DNA from: Chitinophaga eiseniae
GTDB lineage: Bacteria > Bacteroidota > Bacteroidia > Chitinophagales > Chitinophagaceae
Length of the DNA: 64,000 nt
Direction of reading: 5' to 3'
NCBI RefSeq assembly: GCF_900167135.1
Contig: NZ_FUWZ01000001.1
Coordinates: 744,001 to 808,000 of the forward strand
The notes under the pieces were generated by a model. It was given only the letters and a program-made list of their open reading frames with translations. It did not search any database and was not told the origin of the DNA. Position numbers and translations under genes: made by a program. Position 1 is the stretch's first letter. Every line of letters starts with the position of its first letter. This document shows, piece by piece, positions 1-8,482 of the stretch.

Positions 1-702
1 GAACTGATCCCCCAGCTGCCGGCCGGCACCGTGGTAGACGAGGTCTATTTTTATGGTACCGGTCTTGCCCAGCAGAAGAACACACAGCTGGTGACCGACT
101 GCCTGAAGGCGGTCTGGCCTTCCGCCGCTGTAGATGTGAACCACGACCTGATGGGAGCTGCCCGCGCCTTGTGCGGTCGCACGCCGGGCATCGCCAGTAT
201 CCTGGGCACCGGCTCCAACTCCTGCTATTTTGATGGCAATACCATCGTGAAAAACAATCCGGGCCTGGGTTATATCCTGGGCGACGAAGGCAGCGGCGCT
301 TATCTCGGCAGAAAAGTACTGCAGTACTATCTGTACAATACCTTCGATGAAGAACTGATGGTCCGTTTCGACCAGAAGTACAATACCAGTAAAGACGAAA
401 TCCTCGAAAACGTATACCGTAAGCCACTGGCTAACCGTTACCTGTCAACGTATTCCACTTTCCTGTCTGAAAACAGGGGCCACTTCCTGATTGAAAATAT
501 CCTGGAAGACGGCCTGAATGACTTTTTCTTCAACCATCTGTATAAATACCGGGAGAGCTGGACCACCTCGTTGCATTTCACAGGCGGCATCGCCTGGCAT
601 TTCCAGGATATCCTGAAAGAGTTGTGTGAACTGTATGAACTGCCGCTCGGCAAAATCCTGCGCACGCCCATGGAAGGCCTCATTGAATATCACCATCGTT
701 AA
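1..702 (+). CDS. N-acetylhexosamine kinase, BadF/BadG/BcrA/BcrD ATPase family (5' end outside window)
   Basis: Only the last 233 residues are visible; the frame is open from base 1, so the start lies upstream. The family has the actin/hsp70/hexokinase fold and includes N-acetylglucosamine kinases and the muramic acid kinase MurK. Seen here are the phosphate-binding GTGSNS stretch (205-222), GDEGSGAYLG just after it, and a late FTGGIAWHF motif typical of the adenosine-binding end. The stop lies 22 bases before murQ on the same strand, so the two are probably cotranscribed. From that pairing I infer that it phosphorylates GlcNAc or MurNAc released from the cell wall. Which sugar cannot be decided from this fragment. 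Confidence 0.85.
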   Translation, partial: ELIPQLPAGTVVDEVYFYGTGLAQQKNTQLVTDCLKAVWPSAAVDVNHDLMGAARALCGRTPGIASILGTGSNSCYFDGNTIVKNNPGLGYILGDEGSGAYLGRKVLQYYLYNTFDEELMVRFDQKYNTSKDEILENVYRKPLANRYLSTYSTFLSENRGHFLIENILEDGLNDFFFNHLYKYRESWTTSLHFTGGIAWHFQDILKELCELYELPLGKILRTPMEGLIEYHHR

Positions 703-724
703 TCATTTCTACAACAGATCATAT

Positions 725-1543
725 ATGGCATTTGTAAAAGTAACTGAACAGACTTCAAATTATCGTCACCTCGAAAAGATGAGCCTGACGGAATTATTGA
801 CCAACATCAATAACGAAGACCGGTCAGTTCCCGTGGCCGTGGAAAAATCCATCCCACAGATTGAAAAACTCGTGGCAGCCATCGCGGATAAAATGCTGGC
901 AGGCGGACGTTTGTTCTATATCGGCGCCGGTACCAGCGGCCGCCTGGGCATCGTGGATGCCTCCGAATGCCCGCCTACTTTCGGCGTACCACAGGGACTG
1001 GTCATTGGCCTGATCGCCGGAGGCGACGCCGCCATCCGCAAAGCCGTGGAGTTTGCCGAAGATGACCGTGAGCAGGGATGGAAAGACTTACAGGAATTTA
1101 ATATCACCGATAAAGATGTGGTGGTAGGCATCGCTGCCAGCGGTACCACACCCTATGTGATCGGTGCGCTCGATAAATGCCGCAGCAACGGTATCATTAC
1201 CGGCAGCATCAGCTGCAACCCCGATTCCCCGGTATCCGCCGCCGCCGATTTCCCGGTGGAAGTAGTGGTAGGACCGGAGTTTGTGACCGGCAGCACCCGC
1301 ATGAAAAGCGGTACCGCACAGAAACTGGTGCTCAATATGGTGTCTACCGCCGTGATGATCCAGCTGGGCAGGGTAGAAGATAACAAAATGGTAAACATGC
1401 AGCTGAGCAACGAAAAATTAGTGGACAGAGGCGTGAAAATGCTGATGGAGAAACTGTCGATCACCGATTACGAACAGGCACAGCAGCTGCTGCTGAAAGC
1501 CGGCAGCGTGAAAAAGGCGATGGACGATTTTGCCAAAGCCTGA
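725..1543 (+). CDS. murQ: N-acetylmuramic acid 6-phosphate etherase
   Basis: MurQ cleaves the lactyl ether of MurNAc 6-phosphate to GlcNAc 6-phosphate and D-lactate in the cytoplasm. The 272-residue protein has one SIS (sugar isomerase) domain; family signatures are GAGTSGRLGIVDASE near residue 70, VGIAASGTTPYV near 140 and GSTRMKSGTAQKL near 200. The frame stays open further upstream into the kinase gene, but the ATG at 725 gives the normal family N terminus and avoids a long overlap. It follows the sugar kinase by 22 bases and precedes an unknown gene by 32 bases. Length is close to the roughly 300 residues of E. coli MurQ. Confidence 0.95.
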   Translation: MAFVKVTEQTSNYRHLEKMSLTELLTNINNEDRSVPVAVEKSIPQIEKLVAAIADKMLAGGRLFYIGAGTSGRLGIVDASECPPTFGVPQGLVIGLIAGGDAAIRKAVEFAEDDREQGWKDLQEFNITDKDVVVGIAASGTTPYVIGALDKCRSNGIITGSISCNPDSPVSAAADFPVEVVVGPEFVTGSTRMKSGTAQKLVLNMVSTAVMIQLGRVEDNKMVNMQLSNEKLVDRGVKMLMEKLSITDYEQAQQLLLKAGSVKKAMDDFAKA

Positions 1544-1575
1544 TTAAATTAGACATTTGTAGCCGGAAACTACGC

Positions 1576-2139
1576 ATGCATACAATCGAACCATATTATA
1601 ACTGGAGGCACCTGTACGCCGCTGAAGAAGACGAGCTATCGCCCTTCTACGGGCGGGAATACAGTGAATTTGAATTCTCCAATACAGTCTACAATTATTA
1701 TGTTCATCCGCAGTGGGACGACTTCGGGTCCCGCAACCTGTACCTGAAAATCCTCTTCGCCGACTACCAGTACAACTTCGCCATCATAGAACTGCTGGGA
1801 GAATGGAACGATGCGATCGACAACGATATCATGACCCTCAAACGGGAAATCATCGATGTGCTCATCGCTGAAGGGATCTATAAGTTTATCCTTATCGTCG
1901 AAAATGTAATGAATTTCCACTCTTCCGATGACTGCTACTATGAAGAATGGTGGGATGATATCAAAGACGAAGGCGGATGGATCGTTGCCCTCAATATGCC
2001 GGAACAAACCAGGCAGGAGTTCGAAAAAGCACGCCTGCAACACTACGTCCACCTGCTGGATGACGACAAATGGCGAACATATCAACCACTGCATTTGTAT
2101 AATATGATAGACAATATCATGCTAAAACTTTTGGAATAA
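1576..2139 (+). CDS. Conserved-looking hypothetical protein, acidic and aromatic-rich
   Basis: I do not recognise a family for this 187-residue protein. It has no signal peptide or membrane segment and is unusually rich in Asp, Glu, Tyr and Trp, for example DDCYYEEWWDDIKDEGGW near residue 120. The first half looks like mixed alpha/beta (YLKILFADYQYNFAIIELLGEW), followed by a helical segment and a predicted helical C terminus. It starts 32 bases after murQ with no terminator between, so it is probably cotranscribed with the recycling genes. That does not prove a shared function. Codon use resembles its neighbours, so nothing suggests recent transfer. Confidence 0.8.
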   Translation: MHTIEPYYNWRHLYAAEEDELSPFYGREYSEFEFSNTVYNYYVHPQWDDFGSRNLYLKILFADYQYNFAIIELLGEWNDAIDNDIMTLKREIIDVLIAEGIYKFILIVENVMNFHSSDDCYYEEWWDDIKDEGGWIVALNMPEQTRQEFEKARLQHYVHLLDDDKWRTYQPLHLYNMIDNIMLKLLE

Positions 2140-2252
2140 TTTATATTATATTTTCAGTACAAAATGAAAGATAATATGCATAAAATCATTGATTTTTAGT
2201 TTTTTATGCATTGTAAATTATTTTTACGTACCTAAAAACCTGATAAATATCA

Positions 2253-2283
2253 TTTGGTTTTTATTTTTCCTGCGCTAAATTTG
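2253..2283 (+). promoter_or_regulatory. Bacteroidota-type promoter of sdhCAB
   Basis: A TTTG at 2253-2256, a 19-base spacer and TAAATTTG at 2276-2283 match the Bacteroidota housekeeping promoter (-33 TTTG, -7 TAnnTTTG). The start codon of sdhC at 2333 would leave a leader of about 45 bases. The preceding 2140-2252 is very A/T-rich and holds nothing else I can name. Confidence 0.75.
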
Positions 2284-2332
2284 CCCGACATTTCAATCAA
2301 CTTTTTATACAAGGAAGCTTAGAATTTTACTT

Positions 2333-3019
2333 ATGAAGTGGTCACAGTTTTTTAATACATCTATCGGTAAGAAGTTATTGGTAGGTGCTACCGGTTTGTT
2401 TCTTTGCAGTTTTGTTATTGTGCACCTGGCAGGCAACTTCCAGCTGCTGTATAACGACGAAGGCAAGGCATTTAACGCATATGCCCAGTTCATGGGACAT
2501 AACGGCCTGATTCAGTTCATCGCCTGGGGCCTTAAAGTAGTGATCATCATCCACGCACTGATCGCGCTGAAGCTCACTTTTTCCAACAGGGCTGCCCGTC
2601 CGGTGAAGTACGCCATCAACCCGGGTAACCAGACATCTTCCTGGTTCAGCCGTCAGATGGCGATCATGGGAAGCATCCTCCTTATCTTTATTGTGATCCA
2701 CCTGGCCAATTTCTGGGGCAAGTTCCACTACGCTGAAATGCCTACCCGTACCTACGAAGGCATCCACGAACCACTGAAAGACCTCTATGCGCTGAGCTAT
2801 GAAACCTTCCAGAACGTATGGCTCGTTATCCTCTATGTAGTGGGGATGATCGGTCTCTCTTTCCACCTGATCCACGGTTTTAAGAGCGCCTTCCAGACTT
2901 TTGGTCTGAATCACAAAAAATACAACGGTTTGATCAATTTCGTAGGCGTATGGATCTTCGGTATCCTGATCCCTATTGGCTTTGCCCTGATCCCGATTGT
3001 TATCTATTTAAAAAAATAA
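2333..3019 (+). CDS. sdhC: Succinate dehydrogenase / fumarate reductase cytochrome b subunit
   Basis: This 228-residue membrane protein anchors complex II and carries heme b, passing electrons between the iron-sulfur subunit and quinone. It shows about five hydrophobic segments with conserved histidines, including one in FVIVHLAGNF (residue about 27), one in VVIIHALIA, one in FIVIHLANF and one in FHLIHGFKSAF, as in the single-subunit b558-type anchors of Bacillus and Bacteroidota. The start at 2333 gives the family N terminus MKWSQFFNTSIGKK. It is the first gene of sdhC-sdhA-sdhB, with its own promoter upstream. There is no separate sdhD, as expected for this type. Confidence 0.95.
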   Translation: MKWSQFFNTSIGKKLLVGATGLFLCSFVIVHLAGNFQLLYNDEGKAFNAYAQFMGHNGLIQFIAWGLKVVIIIHALIALKLTFSNRAARPVKYAINPGNQTSSWFSRQMAIMGSILLIFIVIHLANFWGKFHYAEMPTRTYEGIHEPLKDLYALSYETFQNVWLVILYVVGMIGLSFHLIHGFKSAFQTFGLNHKKYNGLINFVGVWIFGILIPIGFALIPIVIYLKK

Positions 3020-3038
3020 TTCTGTAAAGTAAGGATAT

Positions 3039-5012
<1,974 letters not shown>

Positions 5013-5019
5013 GGGTATT

Positions 5020-5042
5020 GGCCCATTGCTTTACAAAGGGCC
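5020..5042 (+). other. Small hairpin in the sdhA-sdhB spacer
   Basis: GGCCC and TTG at 5020-5028 pair with CAA and GGGCC at 5034-5042, with one A-A mismatch and a five-base loop. There is no T tract, so it is unlikely to end transcription. It may protect or process the sdhCAB message, which is inference. Confidence 0.5.
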
Positions 5043-5075
5043 GGGATTGTAAAATAAAATAATTGTCCAGCGAAT

Positions 5076-5840
5076 ATGGAACATTATAACATGAACCTCA
5101 CCTTAAAGGTGTGGAAACAAAAAAATACAAATGCTCAGGGTGGATTTGAAACATATTCCGTAAAAGACATCTCTTCTGAAATGTCTTTCCTCGAAATGTT
5201 CGACGTACTGAACGAGCAACTGATCAACGAAGGAAAAGAACCGATCGCATTTGACCACGACTGCCGCGAAGGTATCTGTGGTATGTGCTCCATGCACATC
5301 AACGGCCGCGCACACGGTCCGTGGGCCGGTACCACTACCTGCCAGCTGCACATGCGCGCTTTCAAAGACGGCGATACCATCACGGTAGAACCCTGGAGAG
5401 CAGGCGCTTTCCCTGTACTGAAAGACCTTACGGTTGACAGACGCGCATTTGACCGTATCATCGAAGCAGGTGGTTATATCTCTGTAAACACCGGCAACGC
5501 ACAGGACGCCAACTGCCTCCCTGTTGATAAACACAAAGCAGACCTGGCTTTCGCAGCTGCGGCCTGTATCGGTTGCGGCGCCTGCGTGGCAGCATGTAAG
5601 AACTCTTCTGCCATGCTGTTCGTTTCTGCCAAAGTATCCCAGCTGGCACTGCTGCCACAAGGTGATCCTGAGCGCCAGACCCGTGCGCTCAACATGGTTG
5701 CCCAGATGGACAAGGAAGGTTTCGGTAGCTGTACCAACACCGGCGCCTGCGAAGCAGAATGCCCGAAAGAAATCTCCCTCACCAATATCGCCCGCCTGAA
5801 CAGAGAGTTCATCGGCGCCGGCTTCGGTTCTGAAAAATAG
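5076..5840 (+). CDS. sdhB: Succinate dehydrogenase / fumarate reductase iron-sulfur subunit
   Basis: This subunit passes electrons from FAD to the membrane anchor through three iron-sulfur clusters. The 2Fe-2S ligands lie in [12 protein letters not shown] (residues about 64-75) with a later Cys in [18 protein letters not shown] (about 167) and [15 protein letters not shown] (about 216) carry the 4Fe-4S and 3Fe-4S ligands. At 254 residues it fits the family. Two ATGs are possible, 5076 and 5091; the second gives [11 protein letters not shown], a common family start, and I keep the longer form with low preference. It is the last gene of sdhCAB and is followed by a strong terminator at 5859. Confidence 0.95.
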   Translation: MEHYNMNLTLKVWKQKNTNAQGGFETYSVKDISSEMSFLEMFDVLNEQLINEGKEPIAFDHDCREGICGMCSMHINGRAHGPWAGTTTCQLHMRAFKDGDTITVEPWRAGAFPVLKDLTVDRRAFDRIIEAGGYISVNTGNAQDANCLPVDKHKADLAFAAAACIGCGACVAACKNSSAMLFVSAKVSQLALLPQGDPERQTRALNMVAQMDKEGFGSCTNTGACEAECPKEISLTNIARLNREFIGAGFGSEK

Positions 5841-5858
5841 TCTGACATATAATGCAAA

Positions 5859-5892
5859 AACGGCGCAGGTACTATACCTGCGCCGTTTTTTT
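5859..5892 (+). terminator. Rho-independent terminator after sdhB
   Basis: A 13-bp perfect stem (AACGGCGCAGGTA at 5859-5871 with its complement at 5875-5887), a CTA loop and a T run at 5886-5892. On the other strand the stem is preceded by A residues, so it can also stop the convergent phytase transcript. Confidence 0.92.
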
Positions 5893-5908
5893 ATAGCTTA
5901 ACCCTCCG

Positions 5909-6961
5909 TTATTTAATCCTCGCAGCCATATCCCGCCAGTCGTAAAAGTGGAAAGTTTTATCCGTACTCATCACCACAAAAATACCCTGCGGATATTTCG
6001 GGCCCAGGTTTGCATTCACCACATCCGATCCGTCACTGTTAATAGCAGATACCGGTATCTTGGCCAGTAACACAGGCTGGGCCGCCTCCCGGCGGTAAAT
6101 ATTAAAACTGTTGGCCTCCTGGTCTGATACAAGGATATAACCCGTGCTGTCGCCTGTCTTATAAATACTGATACCCTCATTGTCGGCCTTAAAATCGCCG
6201 CTGCCAAACAACGCCAGCTCCTGGTCGCCACGTGCCGGATCTGCATAATAACGGCGAACACCGGTTTGTTCATCGGAATAATACACATAGCCCAGCTCAT
6301 TGTCTACCGCTACGCTCTCTATCTCCTTTTTCCCACTGTAAGCGCCAAACTTACGTACTACCGTTCCCGTTACTTGTCCTTTGCCGTTGCCGGTCAACTG
6401 GTATTGCCACAGGTAACCCTGTGCCGGCCCGGATTTGCGGCTAACGATGGCGAAAATCGTTTTGTCTGACGGCCGGGTATACAGGCTGATGCCCATCGGT
6501 CCGCGCTCTTTTTCTCCGGCAAATACTTCCAGCCCGCCATTGTCAACGGGCTCCATATCGGGCAACCGGTAGATGCGCAGTTTGTTGGTTTCCCGTTCTG
6601 TCGTTACGGCAATGTCCACCGGCTGGTTATTCAGCAGCAGGCCATAAGCGATATCCACATTGTTGGGGCGTTTCAGGCCATTTATTTTCTTCACGATCTC
6701 ACCATCGAGATTGTACACATACAACGCACCATCGGTATTTTTATCGGTGCCGATGATCAGGCTTTTGCTGCTGTCGGCCTTGTTGATCCAGATAGCCAGA
6801 TCATCACTGTCGTATTGGGTGACCGGTGTAACAGCCACCGGCTTTACCGCATCAGCAGCCGGAGCGGGGATGGTCTTGTGTTGTCTGTTATTGCAGGCAG
6901 TGAAGCCGGCTACTACGCCTGCTACTGCTACCACTACTGCTACGCTCTTTTTATAACACAT
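5909..6961 (-). CDS. Beta-propeller phytase (3-phytase), lipoprotein
   Basis: Beta-propeller phytases remove phosphate from inositol hexakisphosphate with calcium. The family entry motif is seen as DSDDLAIWINK near residue 51 (usual form D-A-D-D-P-A-I-W, so Pro is replaced by Leu here). Other blade motifs follow: GTDKNTDGALYVYNLDG, RPNNVDIAYG, KKEIESVAVDNELGYVYYSDE, ADNEGISIY and GYILVSDQEANSFNIY. A hydrophobic N terminus ends at Cys23 (GFTAC), so it should be lipidated and held at the outer membrane or cell surface. It is the last gene of a minus-strand set with a beta-helix lipoprotein and a TonB receptor; a 141-base gap filled by A/T-rich repeats separates it from the beta-helix gene. Confidence 0.85.
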   Translation of the reverse strand: MCYKKSVAVVVAVAGVVAGFTACNNRQHKTIPAPAADAVKPVAVTPVTQYDSDDLAIWINKADSSKSLIIGTDKNTDGALYVYNLDGEIVKKINGLKRPNNVDIAYGLLLNNQPVDIAVTTERETNKLRIYRLPDMEPVDNGGLEVFAGEKERGPMGISLYTRPSDKTIFAIVSRKSGPAQGYLWQYQLTGNGKGQVTGTVVRKFGAYSGKKEIESVAVDNELGYVYYSDEQTGVRRYYADPARGDQELALFGSGDFKADNEGISIYKTGDSTGYILVSDQEANSFNIYRREAAQPVLLAKIPVSAINSDGSDVVNANLGPKYPQGIFVVMSTDKTFHFYDWRDMAARIK

Positions 6962-6967
6962 ATAAAT

Positions 6968-7100
6968 TCCAAAATCAAAAAATCAAAAAATCAAAAAATT
7001 CCAAAATCCAAAATCCCAAATCCCAAATCCCAAATTCCAAAATTCCAAAATTCCAAAATCCGAAATCCAGTAACCCAATTCCCAAATAGCCTAATAGCCA
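6968..7100. repeat. A/T-rich GATTT-type tandem repeat, locus 1
   Basis: Degenerate 7-8 base units run on: TCAAAAAA-type units at the left, then AAATCCC and AAATTCC units to the right, ending about 3 bases before the stop of the beta-helix gene. On the transcribed (minus) strand this reads as GGGATTT and GGAATTTT units, with three GGG runs at 7015-7031 and many GG runs. It fills the gap between the beta-helix and phytase genes of one operon. It is related in composition to the repeats at 34295-34486, 48579-48633 and 49083-49141. Confidence 0.8.
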
Positions 7101-7102
7101 AA

Positions 7103-8470
7103 TTAGTGCTGGTTTCCGCTACCATCCTGCTGATAAGCGCCAATGTCTTTACCCGGACGCATTACATCGGCAGCGGCTTCCGTTTTGATAGTGGTGATGT
7201 TCATCGGGTCAAACTGGCTGTTACCTTTCCCTACGGCCGGTGAAGCAGGCTTCACACGGAAGTTGGAAGTGCCCTGTTGCAGTAATGCCAACGCCTGTTG
7301 TTTCCAGCTCACCGGCGGCGCTTTAACCGTGCCTCCTAAGGTAGAGTAATCAAACTGATCTACATCATAAGAATAGAAAACTGGGTTGTTTTGCCTGATG
7401 TCTCCGTGGATGTCGGTAGGGGTGAAGACAGACACACCGTCTGTGGAGTTGAACTGGTTTACCAGCGTAGGGGCGTTACCGTAAAACAGGTTGTTGCCAT
7501 AGGTAAGGTTGGCAAGGTCCGCTCCGGTACCTGCGCCGCCTACTACGCGCAGGCTTACGCGGCAGTTGATAAAGAGGTTGTTGAAGGCTTTTCCTTTGGC
7601 GAATGCTTCAAAGTTGATACCACCGCCGCGGCCTTCTTTGGTTTGACGGAAACCACAGTTGATCATCGTGTTGTTGTAGATGTACACGTTGGCCTGCGTG
7701 GTCTTGTCGCCGGAATTGGACACTTTGAAAGCGTTGGTAGCAGTACCGATGGCAACGTTAAAAGCGACGTCGCCGATGGTGCCGGACTTCATGTTCAGTG
7801 CTTCACCGCCTTTTTCACCGCACATCTCGAACGTATTACGCAGGATGCTGATACGGCCGCCATCCGTGCGGATCGCATCGTCTTTACTGCCCCTGATCCA
7901 GCAGTCCTCCAGGATGAAATTCTTGTCAACGTTGGCGAAATAGATCATGTACCGCGGATCGCCGGCTTTATATACGTCATTACCGATAGCCACGGGGCCG
8001 CCGGCAAATTCGATATGCGTCCATTTCAGGACCAGGTCGCCCCCTTGTTTGTCTTTGGCAGGCGTACACTGAATACCGCCCCAGATGCCTTTGAAAGCGT
8101 TGTCGCTGGTACGCAGGTTTTCCGATACGGTGATGTAATTGGGTGCTTCTTTGGTACCGAGACTGATAAAGCTGCCGTTGACGGTGATCTGCGGGCTTTT
8201 CAGCTGGCTGCTGCCGTCGCCGAGCGCGATGAGTTTAACGCCGTTTTGCATGAAAAGGGTATCGCCATCATTGATGGTGATATCGGTGGCGAAATAATAA
8301 GTTTTGCCGGCTAACAGCGTACCCTGGATACTGCCGGACAAGGTATCGGAGGTAATGGGTTTGCTGGGGGTGATGACCGGTTTGGAGATCGTCACCTCCG
8401 CTTCTTTATGGCAGGAGGTGAAGAGGGTACCGGCGGCAGCTGCGGCGAGGATATAGTGATGCAATTTCAT
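7103..8470 (-). CDS. Parallel beta-helix lipoprotein of the phytase operon
   Basis: A 455-residue exported protein. The N terminus MKLHHYILAAAAAGTLFTSC fits a lipoprotein signal with Cys20. From about residue 95 to 410 it has repeated short strands with buried hydrophobics and Asn/Gly turns (ITVNGSFISLG, FANVDKNFILEDCWIRGS, RISILRNTFEMCGE, VYIYNNTMINCG, KAFNNLFINCRVSL), typical of right-handed beta-helix proteins such as polysaccharide lyases and adhesins. I see no lyase catalytic pattern I can name. It starts 12 bases after the TonB receptor and precedes the phytase, so a surface role in capturing or presenting the substrate is plausible but inferred. Confidence 0.82.
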   Translation of the reverse strand: MKLHHYILAAAAAGTLFTSCHKEAEVTISKPVITPSKPITSDTLSGSIQGTLLAGKTYYFATDITINDGDTLFMQNGVKLIALGDGSSQLKSPQITVNGSFISLGTKEAPNYITVSENLRTSDNAFKGIWGGIQCTPAKDKQGGDLVLKWTHIEFAGGPVAIGNDVYKAGDPRYMIYFANVDKNFILEDCWIRGSKDDAIRTDGGRISILRNTFEMCGEKGGEALNMKSGTIGDVAFNVAIGTATNAFKVSNSGDKTTQANVYIYNNTMINCGFRQTKEGRGGGINFEAFAKGKAFNNLFINCRVSLRVVGGAGTGADLANLTYGNNLFYGNAPTLVNQFNSTDGVSVFTPTDIHGDIRQNNPVFYSYDVDQFDYSTLGGTVKAPPVSWKQQALALLQQGTSNFRVKPASPAVGKGNSQFDPMNITTIKTEAAADVMRPGKDIGAYQQDGSGNQH

Positions 8471-8482
8471 GTTCGTAAGATT

